NCBI GenBank assembly: GCA_947383005.1 | Contig: CANDBT010000009.1 | Coordinates: 1-64,000, forward strand | From: an uncultured bacterium | GTDB lineage: Bacteria > Bacillota > Clostridia > Lachnospirales > Lachnospiraceae | Reading direction: 5' to 3' | Length of the DNA stretch: 64,000 nucleotides | Part shown: one piece after another, positions 17,575 through 26,714 of the stretch | Position numbering within the stretch: the first letter of the stretch is position 1 | How the letters are laid out: each line of letters opens with the position of its first letter | Program-made: the position numbers and the translations under genes | The notes under the pieces: generated by a model | Told to the model about the DNA's origin: nothing | The model's input: the letters and a program-made list of their open reading frames with translations, nothing else | Database searches by the model: none

Positions 17575-18945
17575 ATGGATGCTTACGCGGATAATAAAAA
17601 AAGAGGGGCGGATGATTTTACCCAGGGGAATATCGCCGTAAAGCTGGCGAAATTTATGCTGCCTGTTTTGGGCGCACTTGTGCTTCAGGCTATGTATGGC
17701 GCGGTAGATATTTTGGTGGTAGGATGGTTTGGTACGACGGCAGGAATTTCCGGCGTGTCTACCGGCAGCAATATTGTGAATTTGATTACGTTTACCATAT
17801 CCGGGCTTTCGATGGGGATTACGGTATTAATCGGCCGCTATATTGGAGAGAAAAAAGAAGAGCGGATCGGCAGGATTATTGGCGGGGCAATTTGCTTTTT
17901 TGCCGCTGTATCGTTAGCACTTGCTTTTTTACTGCTTGTTTTTGCCAGAACATTTGCGATTCTTATGCAAGCGCCGGCAGAAGCAGTCGATTTGACGGTG
18001 ATCTATGTGCGTATTTGCGGTGGGGGAATTGTGTTTATTATTGCTTATAATGTGATCAGCAGTATTTTCCGGGGATTGGGCAATTCCCGTCTGCCGCTGA
18101 TTTTTGTGGCGATTGCCTGTGGGGTTAATATTGCAGGAGATTTGTTGTTTGTGGCAGTTTTTCATATGAATGTGGCCGGCGCTGCTTTGGCGACGGTAAT
18201 GGCCCAAGCCGTAAGCGTAGGATTATCGGTCATGATCATGCGCAGACAAAATCTGCCGTTTTCCCTGAAAAAAGCGGATATTTGTTTTAATAAAGAAATC
18301 AAAAATTTTGTAAAAGTGGGAACACCTATAGCGTTTCAGGAGGTGCTGACCCAGTTTTCCTTTATGGCGTTGTGTGCTTTTATCAATGGTTTGGGATTGG
18401 CGGCTTCTTCCGGGTATGGAATTGCAAATAAGATTGTTAGTTTTATTATGTTGGTACCTGGATCATTGATGCAGTCCATGTCGGCGTTTGTAGCTCAGAA
18501 TGTTGGCGCCGGGCAGGAGAAGCGTGCCCGGAAAGCGATGTTAATTGGCATGGGTATCGGTTCCTGTATCGGCATTTTTATTATGATGTCAGCGCTTTTC
18601 CAAGGAGAGCTGCTGTCCGGGATATTTGCTTCAGATGAGATAGTAGTGGAAAAGGCCGCCGAATATCTGAAAGGATTCAGCCTGGAAGCGATCGTTACTT
18701 GTATTCTGTTTAGTTTTATCGGTTATTATAATGGCCACAGCCAAACGGTTTTTGTGATGATCCAGGGACTTGCGCAGACTTTTTTAGTGCGTCTGCCAAT
18801 GTCATTTTTCATGAGCCGACGGCCTGATGTGAGTCTTGCCTGGATTGGCCTTGCCGCTCCCAGCGCCACGATCTTTGGCATTTTATTGAACGTAATGTTT
18901 TTTGTAATTTATACTAAGCAGATGAATCAGCGAAGAAACAGGTAA
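17575..18945 (+). CDS. MATE family efflux transporter
   Basis: The 456-residue protein has about 12 membrane segments in two related halves. The first half contains GWFGTTAGISGVSTGSNIVN and GLGNSRLPL, the second FQEVLTQFSFMALCAFINGL and NVGAGQEKRARKAM, both typical of NorM/DinF-type Na+ or H+ coupled exporters of cationic drugs. GGAG lies upstream of ATG 17575. The substrate is unknown. It is placed between the glycosylase and the repeat-tail protein in what seems to be one transcription unit. Confidence 0.92.
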   Translation: MDAYADNKKRGADDFTQGNIAVKLAKFMLPVLGALVLQAMYGAVDILVVGWFGTTAGISGVSTGSNIVNLITFTISGLSMGITVLIGRYIGEKKEERIGRIIGGAICFFAAVSLALAFLLLVFARTFAILMQAPAEAVDLTVIYVRICGGGIVFIIAYNVISSIFRGLGNSRLPLIFVAIACGVNIAGDLLFVAVFHMNVAGAALATVMAQAVSVGLSVMIMRRQNLPFSLKKADICFNKEIKNFVKVGTPIAFQEVLTQFSFMALCAFINGLGLAASSGYGIANKIVSFIMLVPGSLMQSMSAFVAQNVGAGQEKRARKAMLIGMGIGSCIGIFIMMSALFQGELLSGIFASDEIVVEKAAEYLKGFSLEAIVTCILFSFIGYYNGHSQTVFVMIQGLAQTFLVRLPMSFFMSRRPDVSLAWIGLAAPSATIFGILLNVMFFVIYTKQMNQRRNR

Positions 18946-18962
18946 AGAGAGGTGAATTCCGG

Positions 18963-19895
18963 ATGGTTCGAAATATATGCCCTATTTGTGACAGGGTAAT
19001 GAAATCCGCACATTACTGCAAAAACTGCAGAAAATGGATATGGCGTCCTTATACGCAGGAGGTAAATTACTATTTGAACGAAAGGCATCCCGCTCAGGAG
19101 CAGTATGAACGCCATCCGGATGGCCAGACGGAGGAATCGATTTTGCGAAGCCCTCAAGGAACGGGTAATGCGTTAGATATGGCTGGCTGGGAGCCTTGCC
19201 GGTTGTCGGGAGAGGGGCGTGAAACTTGTTCGTATTTTCATGATCATTTAGTGGTTACTGTTGCTGTTATATTTGTAATAGGGATTATTCTGCTGAAATT
19301 CGGTGTGGATATGTCTCTTGAGCAAATGAAAAAGGTACATAAGGAAAGCAGTATGTCCAAGAGCCGGGAAGGGGAAAATTCAGATAAAGAATGGGATTAT
19401 GGGGATGAATGGGATTACCGGGAATATGAAGAAGGCGGCGAGTGGAGTTACGGAGATGAGTGGGATTATGGAGATGAATGGGGCTACTGGGGCTATGGAG
19501 ACGATTGGGATTATGGAGATGAATGGGGCTACTGGGGCTATGGAGACGATTGGGATTATGGAGATGAATGGGACGAGTGGGGCTATGGAGATGGATGGAG
19601 TTATGGAGACGATTGGGGTTATGGAGATGAATGGGACGAGTGGAGCTATGGAGACGAATGGGGTTATTGGGGCTATGGAGATGGATGGAGTTATGGAGAC
19701 GAGTGGAGTTATGGGGACGAATGGGACTATGGCGATGAATGGGGTTATGGAGAAGATTGGAATGATGGAGATGAGTGGGATTATGGCGATGAGTGGGGGT
19801 ATGGAGAAGATTGGAATGATGGAGATGAATGGGATTACTGGGAGTACGAGGATGAAAACGAATATGAAGGTTTTCGGGAAGTGAAAAGTTTTTAA
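18963..19895 (+). CDS. Membrane protein with zinc ribbon and Trp/Asp/Tyr/Gly repeat tail
   Basis: A 310-residue protein in three parts. Residues 1-22 hold a Cys4 ribbon (CPICDRVMKSAHYCKNC). Residues ~97-116 are one membrane helix (VVTVAVIFVIGIILLKFGV). From ~residue 140 to 300 the sequence is built from variations of WDYGDEW, WGYGDDW and WSYGDGW, ending EYEGFREVKSF. About 40 Trp and many Asp/Glu make the tail very acidic and aromatic. The DNA is equally repetitive (GATTATGGAGATGAATGGG type units), so length probably varies between strains. RBS GAGAGGTG precedes ATG 18963. No family is recognised. Confidence 0.75.
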   Translation: MVRNICPICDRVMKSAHYCKNCRKWIWRPYTQEVNYYLNERHPAQEQYERHPDGQTEESILRSPQGTGNALDMAGWEPCRLSGEGRETCSYFHDHLVVTVAVIFVIGIILLKFGVDMSLEQMKKVHKESSMSKSREGENSDKEWDYGDEWDYREYEEGGEWSYGDEWDYGDEWGYWGYGDDWDYGDEWGYWGYGDDWDYGDEWDEWGYGDGWSYGDDWGYGDEWDEWSYGDEWGYWGYGDGWSYGDEWSYGDEWDYGDEWGYGEDWNDGDEWDYGDEWGYGEDWNDGDEWDYWEYEDENEYEGFREVKSF

Positions 19896-19922
19896 CCATA
19901 ATCAGGAAAAGGGGACAGAAGA

Positions 19923-20780
19923 ATGAAAATTAGGGATATCCTGACAACAAAGAAGCCGATCCTGTCTTTTGAGGTATTTCCTCCAAAGACAGAAGATAAA
20001 TATGAGATCGTGGAGAATGCTGTCATAGCTATAGCAAAACTGAAACCAGCATTTATGAGTGTGACTTATGGGGCAGGAGGCGGCACCAGCCAATATACGG
20101 TGGATATAGCTTCTGCCGTTAAGGAACAGGGAGTGACGCCGCTGGCTCATTTGACTTGTGTGTCCTCTACAAGAGATAAGGTGTGGTCAGTGCTGGAGGA
20201 ACTGAAAAAGCATAATATCGAAAATGTACTTGCTTTGCGCGGGGATATTCCTCAGGATGGGAAAATAGAAAAGGATTATCGCTATGCCTCCCAGCTGATT
20301 GCTGAGATCAGGAGGAACGGTGATTTTTGCATTGGCGCCGCCTGCTATCCTGAAGGGCATGTGGAGTCGGCCAATAAAACGGCGGACATTTATTATTTGA
20401 AGGAAAAAGTGGATGCAGGGTGTGATTTTGTGACTACGCAGATGTTTTTTGATAATAATATCCTTTATAATTATCTGTACCGTATTCGGGAAGCGGGGGT
20501 TATTGTACCGGTAATAGCAGGGATTATGCCGGTAACTAATGTAGTTCAGATCAAACGAATCTGTTCCATGTCGGGAACTTATTTGCCATCACGGTTCAAG
20601 GCTGTTGTGGATCGTTTTGGTGATAATCCGGCAGCTATGAAACAGGCAGGCATAGCTTATGCGACGGAGCAGATTATCGATCTGATTGCCAACGGGGTCA
20701 GGGGAATTCATGTATATTCCATGAACAAGCCGGATGTGGCAGCAAAAATCAAGGAAAACTTATCGGAAATCCTAAAGTAA
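19923..20780 (+). CDS. metF: Methylenetetrahydrofolate reductase
   Basis: The 285-residue TIM-barrel flavoenzyme reduces 5,10-methylene-THF to 5-methyl-THF, the methyl donor for the methionine synthase encoded downstream. Signature segments are LSFEVFPPKTEDK (catalytic Glu), FMSVTYGAGGGTSQYT, LALRGDIPQDG, GAACYPEGH and FVTTQMFFDN. The N-terminal position and length match bacterial MetF. AAAAGGGGACAG stands before ATG 19923. A MITE-like element separates it from the two methionine synthase genes, but the order still implies one pathway cluster. Confidence 0.95.
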   Translation: MKIRDILTTKKPILSFEVFPPKTEDKYEIVENAVIAIAKLKPAFMSVTYGAGGGTSQYTVDIASAVKEQGVTPLAHLTCVSSTRDKVWSVLEELKKHNIENVLALRGDIPQDGKIEKDYRYASQLIAEIRRNGDFCIGAACYPEGHVESANKTADIYYLKEKVDAGCDFVTTQMFFDNNILYNYLYRIREAGVIVPVIAGIMPVTNVVQIKRICSMSGTYLPSRFKAVVDRFGDNPAAMKQAGIAYATEQIIDLIANGVRGIHVYSMNKPDVAAKIKENLSEILK

Positions 20781-20808
20781 CCCCATGCGCCGCTGACGCA
20801 GCACATCA

Positions 20809-21050
20809 CTAGTACTGCATTGCGGAAATAACAGTGAATACAATGCTTGATATTTTCGTCAGTGCAAGGCGGAGGAAGGAGGCGATACCCTCGCTTCGCT
20901 GGGGCAGACTCTGCGGTGGCATCGTTGACTGACGGTGCTGTGTGCCAGTGGCACACGTTTAGCACGGACCGAAGCGGAGCGTAGACCAACGCAGCAATGG
21001 CGTAAACAGTGAGTGCTGATTACTCGAGAATTAATGCAATGATGTACTAG
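20809..21050. mobile_element. Family C MITE-like element with CTAG ends, type 2
   Basis: Begins CTAGTACTGCATTGCGGAAA and ends AATGCAATGATGTACTAG, an imperfect terminal inverted repeat. A related element is at 40324-40541 with a better preserved right end. No coding frame. It sits between metF and the methionine synthase activation gene. Confidence 0.75.
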
Positions 21051-21051
21051 G

Positions 21052-21099
21052 AATGAAAGCCGATTGCTCCGCACTTTGTGCTCTCGCAATCGCCGCCGG
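21052..21099. repeat. Family B fragment, inverted
   Basis: The sequence GAAAGCCGATTGCTCCGC followed by CTCTCGCAATCGCCGCCGG is the reverse complement of the third arm of the family B cloverleaf. It directly precedes the activation-domain gene, and an open frame runs through it. Confidence 0.7.
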
Positions 21100-21118
21100 A
21101 GAAAAGCAGGTGAAGCAA

Positions 21119-21808
21119 ATGAAGCAGATGGATGCTATGGAAGAATGGCTGGAAGGAAATGGAGAGTTTCCTTGGCAGGATCGGGAAATTTTGCGTTATT
21201 TGGGGTATCCCCAGGAACAAAAAGTGACGGAACAGGTGATGAGTCTGATCGGGGAGGGAAAGCAGGAATTGGAACAGGCGGCCAGGCCCCGGTCTGTTTG
21301 GAAAGAATACCCACTGCGTGTGGAAGGGCATTTACTTACTACGGCCTGCCTGAAAACAGTTAGCAAAAATCTGGAGAAAAATCTTAAAGACTGCGAGAAA
21401 GTTCTGCTGTTTGGCGCTACTTTGGGCAGCCAGGTTGACCGGCTTTTACAGAGATATGCCAGGCTGCAGATGAGCAAAGCAGTAATACTGCAGGCATCGG
21501 CTGCTGCTATGTTGGAGACATATTGCGACTGGCAGAATGAACGGCTACGGGAAGAATACAAGGAAAAGGGCTGGTATCTGAGGCCGCGGTTCAGCCCGGG
21601 TTATGGGGATTTTCCATTGGAATGCCAAAGCAGCCTGGTTTCTGCACTGGAGCTGAGCAAGCGCATCGGCGTGACACTTACCGACAGCCTTTTGATGGCG
21701 CCGTCCAAGTCCGTGACAGCGGTGATTGGTCTCAGCAAAAAGCCGCGGGTTTGCACGGTGCAGGGGTGTGAAGTTTGCGGGAAAAAGGATTGTCCTTACC
21801 GGCGGTAG
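21119..21808 (+). CDS. Methionine synthase reactivation-domain protein
   Basis: A stand-alone version (229 residues) of the C-terminal domain of B12-dependent methionine synthase, which binds S-adenosylmethionine and helps re-methylate oxidised cobalamin. The signature is visible as RPRFSPGYGDFPLECQ and LLMAPSKSVTAVIGLSKKP, with a Cys-rich end (CTVQGCEVCGKKDCPYRR). The frame is open back to 21053, but that part is derived from a repeat; ATG 21119 behind AGGTGA is chosen, with 21110 (GTG) as alternative. It lies 64 bases before the synthase, which lacks this domain. Confidence 0.85.
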   Translation: MKQMDAMEEWLEGNGEFPWQDREILRYLGYPQEQKVTEQVMSLIGEGKQELEQAARPRSVWKEYPLRVEGHLLTTACLKTVSKNLEKNLKDCEKVLLFGATLGSQVDRLLQRYARLQMSKAVILQASAAAMLETYCDWQNERLREEYKEKGWYLRPRFSPGYGDFPLECQSSLVSALELSKRIGVTLTDSLLMAPSKSVTAVIGLSKKPRVCTVQGCEVCGKKDCPYRR

Positions 21809-21872
21809 AAATTTCGAAAATATAAGACAGATAAGATGTAACTATTCCTGAGAAAAGGGGACAAAAGATGTT

Positions 21873-24353
21873 ATGGGCATAAAAGAAGCATTAAAAGAAC
21901 GGATTTTATTTTGTGACGGTGGTATGGGAAGCCTTCTTCAGGCCGGCGGGCTGCAGCCGGGGGAATTGCCGGGTACATGGAATATTACTCATCCGGAAGT
22001 GTTGGTGCGAATTCACCGGGAATATTTGGAAGCCGGCGCGGATATCGTAACAACGAATACATTTGGCGTAGATTCCTTGAAATATAATGAGCATACGGGA
22101 TTTTTGGTGGAACAGGTAGTGACAGCGGCTATCCGTAATGCCAAGAACGCAATCAATCAAAGCGGGAAAAAAGCGTATGTGGCTTTAGATATAGGCCCGA
22201 CAGGAAAGCTGTTAAAGCCACTGGGGGATTTGGCTTTTGAAGAAGCGTGCCGGATCTTTGGCCAGATAGCGGCTGTCGGACAGAAAGAGGGGGCGGATTT
22301 TGTCCTCATAGAAACCATGAGTGACAGTTATGAAGCGAAAGCGGCGGTATTGGGAGCAAAGGAAAATTGCTGTTTGCCGGTATTCGTGACGATGACGTTT
22401 GACCGGCAGGGAAAGCTTTTAACCGGAGGCAATCCGGCTTCTGTAGTCGCTATGCTTGAAGGGCTGGGAGTAGATGCCTTGGGTATTAACTGCGGATTGG
22501 GGCCGGTGCAGATGAAAGCGATTGCCAAGAAGCTTTTGTCCGTGGCGTCGGTACCCGTGATTGTCAATCCGAATGCAGGGCTGCCCCGTAGCGAGAACGG
22601 GCAGACCGTGTATGATATCGATTCGGCCCAGTTTGCCGCGGTGATGAAAGAAATCGCTCTTATGGGAGCTGCCGTCGTAGGCGGCTGCTGTGGAACTACT
22701 CCGGAGCATATACGAAAGACAGTGGAACTTTGCCGGGGAATCAAGCCGGTTCCGGTTAAGCCTAAATGCAGGATGGTTGTGTCGTCTTTTGCCCGGGCAG
22801 TGGAAATTGGCAGGGATCCGGTGATTATCGGAGAAAGGATTAATCCCACAGGGAAGTCAAAATTCAAGCAGGCTTTGCGCGATCACAACCTGGAATATAT
22901 TTTGCAGGAAGGTGTGAATCAGCAGGACAGCGGAGCCCATGTGCTGGATGTTAATGTAGGGCTGCCGGAAATTGATGAACCGTCTATGATGGAGGAGGTG
23001 GTGCAGGAGCTGCAGAGTATTATTGATTTGCCGTTACAGATTGATACCTCCAATATGGAAGCTATGGAACGGGCTATGCGGGTGTACAACGGCAAACCGC
23101 TGATTAATTCGGTAAACGGCAAAAAAGAGTCGATGGAGAGCGTTTTCCCGTTGGTGAAAAAGTACGGTGGCGTGGTGGTGGCCCTGGCTTTAGATGAAGA
23201 CGGCATTCCCGAGACTGCCGAAGGCAGGATTAAAGTGGCCAGAAAAATATATGAGACAGCGGCAGAATATGGGATCGGACCGGAAAATATTTTGATTGAC
23301 GCGTTATGTATGACAGTCAGTTCAGACAGCCAGTGTGCGGTTACTACCCTGGAAACTTTGCGCAGGGTGAGAGATGAATTGCAGGGGAAAACGATTTTGG
23401 GTGTTTCCAATATTTCTTTTGGCCTTCCTCTGCGGGAGAATATTAATGCGGCGTTTTTTACCATGGCTATGCAGAATGGCTTAAATGCGGCAATTATCAA
23501 TCCTAATTCCGAGGGAATGATGACGGCATACCGCAGTTTTCGTGCTCTCATGGGGTTAGATGAGCAGTGCGGAAATTATATCGAGGCATATGCTGCCCAG
23601 GCGGCTGCAGCCAAGGCTGCTAAAACGGTCCGGGCGGCAGAGACAGAAAAAAACGGTGGTTCCCATCAACAAGGCGGTTTGAACCGGGGGATGGAAGTTC
23701 GCACCGGGGAGGATACCCATAACGGAAGCGGTTTCGGCGCTGCTTTAGCGGTCAGTATTGAGAAGGGATTGAAGGAGCAGGCTGCTTTTGTCACCCGGGA
23801 ATTGCTGGAGAATAGGGATTCTATGGAAATAATCAATAAAGGGATTATTCCGGCGTTAGATCAGGTAGGCAAGGGCTTCGAGGCCGGCACTGTGTTCCTG
23901 CCGCAGTTGCTGATGAGTGCGGAGGCTGCAAAAGCGGCTTTTGAAGTTGTACGGGAGAAGATGCAGGAAAGTGGCGCAGAGCAGGAGAAAAAAGGACAGA
24001 TTATTTTGGCTACGGTAAAAGGAGATATTCATGATATTGGAAAGAATATTGTCAAGGTGCTTTTGGAAAACTATGGTTATGAGGTCATTGATTTGGGAAA
24101 AGATGTGGAACCTGCGTTGATTGTCAGTACGGCGCAGCAGAATCACACACCTTTGGTGGGGCTTAGCGCATTGATGACGACTACCGTTCCCAGTATGGAA
24201 GAAACGATTCGTCGGTTGAGGGAGCAGGCGCCCTGGGTGAAAGTGATGGTGGGCGGAGCTGTATTGACCAAGGAGTATGCGGATTCCATGGGAGCCGATC
24301 AGTACTGCCGGGATGCCATGGCTTCGGTAAATTATGCAGAGAAAATTTTATAG
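21873..24353 (+). CDS. metH: B12-dependent methionine synthase without activation domain
   Basis: The 826-residue enzyme transfers a methyl group from 5-methyl-THF via cobalamin to homocysteine. Domains in order: homocysteine S-methyltransferase (1-~290; zinc Cys in GINCGLGP and GGCCGTTPEH), pterin-binding (~310-570; IIGERINPTGKSKFK, VLDVNVGLPEIDEP), a low-complexity linker (~585-630), cobalamin cap, and Rossmann domain with the Co-binding His in GDIHDIGKN (~residue 718). The reactivation domain is separate (21119-21808). ATG 21873 follows AAAAGGGG. Confidence 0.95.
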   Translation: MGIKEALKERILFCDGGMGSLLQAGGLQPGELPGTWNITHPEVLVRIHREYLEAGADIVTTNTFGVDSLKYNEHTGFLVEQVVTAAIRNAKNAINQSGKKAYVALDIGPTGKLLKPLGDLAFEEACRIFGQIAAVGQKEGADFVLIETMSDSYEAKAAVLGAKENCCLPVFVTMTFDRQGKLLTGGNPASVVAMLEGLGVDALGINCGLGPVQMKAIAKKLLSVASVPVIVNPNAGLPRSENGQTVYDIDSAQFAAVMKEIALMGAAVVGGCCGTTPEHIRKTVELCRGIKPVPVKPKCRMVVSSFARAVEIGRDPVIIGERINPTGKSKFKQALRDHNLEYILQEGVNQQDSGAHVLDVNVGLPEIDEPSMMEEVVQELQSIIDLPLQIDTSNMEAMERAMRVYNGKPLINSVNGKKESMESVFPLVKKYGGVVVALALDEDGIPETAEGRIKVARKIYETAAEYGIGPENILIDALCMTVSSDSQCAVTTLETLRRVRDELQGKTILGVSNISFGLPLRENINAAFFTMAMQNGLNAAIINPNSEGMMTAYRSFRALMGLDEQCGNYIEAYAAQAAAAKAAKTVRAAETEKNGGSHQQGGLNRGMEVRTGEDTHNGSGFGAALAVSIEKGLKEQAAFVTRELLENRDSMEIINKGIIPALDQVGKGFEAGTVFLPQLLMSAEAAKAAFEVVREKMQESGAEQEKKGQIILATVKGDIHDIGKNIVKVLLENYGYEVIDLGKDVEPALIVSTAQQNHTPLVGLSALMTTTVPSMEETIRRLREQAPWVKVMVGGAVLTKEYADSMGADQYCRDAMASVNYAEKIL

Positions 24354-24388
24354 TGAACGACAAAAATTTTTTATTTTTGGCGTTCACT
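24352..24388 (+). terminator. Hairpin after metH
   Basis: AGTGAACG-a-CAAAAA pairs with TTTTTG-g-CGTTCACT around a T-rich loop, starting one base after the stop codon. It is a likely terminator of the met cluster. Confidence 0.6.
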
Positions 24389-24493
24389 GCCAGTAACAAT
24401 TTTTAAGAAAAATAGTACTTGTATTTCCGCATTTCCTTCGGTAGAATAGTGATAGGCTGAATTTGGGATTCTCTCGGAACAGGAGAGAAGAAC

Positions 24494-25165
24494 ATGGGAA
24501 ACAAAATCAAAAATTACGGTAAAAAGCTGGTGTTTGTCACATTTGTTTTGGCAGCTGGGTGTTCTTATAGCTGCCGTCAGAAGGATGCGGGGGTATCTTT
24601 GTCTGAGATACAGACGTCCGTAGCCAGTGATCAGGAAAAGATAGACGTATTCGGGGAAAAGGCCGATGCAGGAAGCCAGCCGTCAGGGGAGGCGGATTTG
24701 CCGGATGACAGGGAAGCCATGCAGGAAAGCCAGAGCGGTAGCTGTTTTGTCCATGTCTGCGGCGAAGTAGAGAAGCCAGGCGTATATGAATTGCGGGAAG
24801 GCCAGCGTGTCTATGAGGCAATTGGCCAGGCGGGGGGCTTTACCAGTCAGGCGGCGGACAGTTATTTGAACCTGGCGGAGACAGTGACAGATGGAATGAA
24901 ATTGCTGGTGCCAAACCGGGATGATATGCAAGGAGTTCTGCGGGCAGATCTGGCAGAGAAGGATAGCCAGCCGTCAAAGGTTAATCTGAATACCGCATCC
25001 AAGGAGGAGCTGATGACTCTTCGCGGTATCGGAGAGTCGAGAGCGGAAGATATTATTCGTTACCGGGAAAAACAGGATGGCTTTAGCTGTATTGAAGATA
25101 TCATGAATATTCCCGGAATCAAGGATGCAGCGTTTCAAAAGATAAAGGAGGATATCACGGTATAA
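24494..25165 (+). CDS. comEA: ComEA-like DNA-binding competence protein
   Basis: The 223-residue protein matches ComEA, the surface DNA receptor of transformation machinery. It has an N-terminal membrane/lipoprotein-like segment (KLVFVTFVLAAGCSYSC), a variable linker, a SLBB-type domain (VHVCGEVEKPGVYELREGQR) and a C-terminal helix-hairpin-helix pair (VNLNTASKEELMTLRGIGES, FSCIEDIMNIPGIKDAAFQK). No comEB or comEC follows here; two repeats and a response regulator do. GGAGAGAAG lies before ATG 24494. Confidence 0.88.
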   Translation: MGNKIKNYGKKLVFVTFVLAAGCSYSCRQKDAGVSLSEIQTSVASDQEKIDVFGEKADAGSQPSGEADLPDDREAMQESQSGSCFVHVCGEVEKPGVYELREGQRVYEAIGQAGGFTSQAADSYLNLAETVTDGMKLLVPNRDDMQGVLRADLAEKDSQPSKVNLNTASKEELMTLRGIGESRAEDIIRYREKQDGFSCIEDIMNIPGIKDAAFQKIKEDITV

Positions 25166-25203
25166 GTCGGGTACAGGCGGCATGTGTGATCACGGAAAAT
25201 GGA

Positions 25204-25515
25204 TAACCGTTTGGGAGGGGCATCTTCTTGCCCGTTTTCAACGGACAAGAAGCATCGTGCGTTCGCCCGATGAGGAAAAACGGATAAAATCAGTCTTACA
25301 AGCAAGCTTGACGCCTGTTTTTATCTGTTTTTTCCCGCCCCGTGAACTGTTGCAAAAATTGGTTACGATTCACGGGGAGGGGCATCTTCTTGCCCGTTTT
25401 CAACGGACAAGAAGCATCGTGCGTTCGCCCGATGAGGAAAAACGGATAAAATCAGTCTTACAAGCAAGCTTGACGCCTGTTTTTATCTGTTTTTTCCCGC
25501 CCCGTGAACGGTAAC
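25204..25515. repeat. Family A palindromic repeats, copies 3a and 3b in tandem
   Basis: Two nearly identical ~150-base copies (25204-25353, 25362-25515) with ends of the CACGGGG/CCCCGTGAAC type rather than CAGACGG. The inner hairpin is GGAAAAACGGATAAAATCAG against CTGTTTTTATCTGTTTTTTC with loop TCTTACAAGCAAGCTTGACG. They fill the gap between comEA and the response regulator gene. Confidence 0.85.
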
Positions 25516-25591
25516 AAAAATTGGGCATCCGGGCGGCGTCAGCGCTGCCCGGATGCTCTGATACAACGTTGGGGAGGGTAAGAAAGAGAAG

Positions 25592-26290
25592 ATGGCAAAA
25601 ATTTTAGTGGTGGATGATGAAAAACTGATTGTAAAAGGTATTCGCTTCAGCCTTGAACAGGACGGTATGGAAGTGGACTGTGCTTATGACGGTGAGGAAG
25701 CGATTGAATTGGCTAAAAAAAAGGAATACGATGTGGTTTTGTTGGATGTGATGCTTCCCCAATTTGATGGTTTTGAAGTTTGTCAGGCTATCCGGGAATT
25801 TTCGGAGATGCCGATTATTATGCTGACGGCCAAAGGCGGCGATATGGATAAGATCCTTGGACTGGAGTATGGGGCTGATGACTATATTACCAAGCCCTTT
25901 AATATTTTGGAAGTAAAGGCCCGGATTAAAGCCATTATACGAAGAAATTCCCGAAAGTCCAGGCACAAATCCCAGATGGAGGAACAAATGATTGTCGTTG
26001 GCGATTTGAAATTGGATAAAGAAGGAAGGCGAGTCTTTATCGGTGAAAAAGAGATTAATTTGACGGCAAAAGAGTTTGATCTTTTAGAACTCCTGGTGGG
26101 CAATCCCAATAAAGTATACAGTCGGGAGTCTCTGCTCAGTATCGTTTGGGGGAATAAAGCGTCTGAATCCGGTGACGTACGTACGGTTGACGTTCATGTG
26201 CGGAGGTTGAGGGAGAAGATTGAACCCAGCCCCAGCGATCCTAAATATGTGCATACCAAATGGGGAGTGGGGTATTATTTTCGGGTTTAA
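25592..26290 (+). CDS. OmpR/PhoB family response regulator
   Basis: A 232-residue two-component regulator. The receiver (1-~120) has the acidic pair DDE, phospho-acceptor Asp in VVLLDVMLPQFDG, Thr in MLTAKGG and Lys in YITKPFNILE. The winged-helix output domain (~135-232) contains EFDLLELLVGNPNKVYSRE and RTVDVHVRRLREKIE. The family usually has a histidine kinase gene directly after; here two MITE-like elements and an unrelated acyltransferase follow, so the partner kinase is elsewhere or was lost. GGGGAGGG precedes ATG 25592. Confidence 0.93.
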   Translation: MAKILVVDDEKLIVKGIRFSLEQDGMEVDCAYDGEEAIELAKKKEYDVVLLDVMLPQFDGFEVCQAIREFSEMPIIMLTAKGGDMDKILGLEYGADDYITKPFNILEVKARIKAIIRRNSRKSRHKSQMEEQMIVVGDLKLDKEGRRVFIGEKEINLTAKEFDLLELLVGNPNKVYSRESLLSIVWGNKASESGDVRTVDVHVRRLREKIEPSPSDPKYVHTKWGVGYYFRV

Positions 26291-26291
26291 G

Positions 26292-26456
26292 CTAGTGTAC
26301 TGACACAATTGTATTCAGCCAAACCTCCTTGTCTATTTGCCCATCTGCTGCGTTGGATTTTCTAGCCGTAGTCACCACTACGCCGTTGAAAATCCGCCTT
26401 GCAGATGAACAAACATTCTGCGGAGTTTCGCCAGATATAATCATGTCAGTACACTA
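26292..26456. mobile_element. Family C MITE-like element, type 3
   Basis: 165 bases bounded by CTAGTGTACTGACACAATT and ATCATGTCAGTACACTAG. The interior carries GATTTTCTAGCCGTAGT paired with ACTACGCCGTTGAAAATC. No coding frame. The last CTAG is shared with the next element. Confidence 0.75.
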
Positions 26457-26618
26457 GTATGACTCGCACTAATTAGCCATATGTTTCGCGCAGGATAAAT
26501 TTTCAGCCTGCAAGGCGGAAGAGGGAGGCGTAGTGGTGCTACGCTGAGCATTTTTCCTGTGTGCTATCGGGAAAGCAGACCAGCGAAACGTAAGGCTATT
26601 TAAATCAGGTTATACTAG
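26453..26618. mobile_element. Family C MITE-like element, type 1
   Basis: 166 bases from CTAGTATGACTCGCACTAAT to AAATCAGGTTATACTAG; the arms are imperfect. The interior GTTTCGCGCAGGATAAATTT plus TCAGCCTGCAAGGCGGAAGA is nearly identical to the element at 40163-40327. Confidence 0.75.
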
Positions 26619-26622
26619 TTGG

Positions 26623-26672
26623 ATGTCACCGTTCGGACGGGCAAGAAGATGCCCTGCCTGAACGGTGCAGTT
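26623..26672. repeat. Family A short derivative
   Basis: GTCACCGTTCGGACGGGC, then AAGAAGATGCCCTGCC and TGAACGGTGC form a reduced version of the family A outer stem with part of one inner hairpin. Confidence 0.55.
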
Positions 26673-26714
26673 GAATAGTAACAGGAAAAGCAACAGTTCG
26701 GTATGGAGGTAACG

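Noticed and set aside
19285-19899. 204-codon His/Pro/Asn-rich frame on the minus strand
   Set aside because: It is the reverse reading of the WDYGDEW repeat DNA; the plus frame has a ribosome site, a zinc ribbon and a membrane helix.
22919-23551. 210-codon minus-strand frame
   Set aside because: Shadow of metH without start signals.
26292-26618. Missing histidine kinase hidden downstream of the response regulator
   Set aside because: The region contains only two non-coding CTAG elements; no kinase motifs in any frame.
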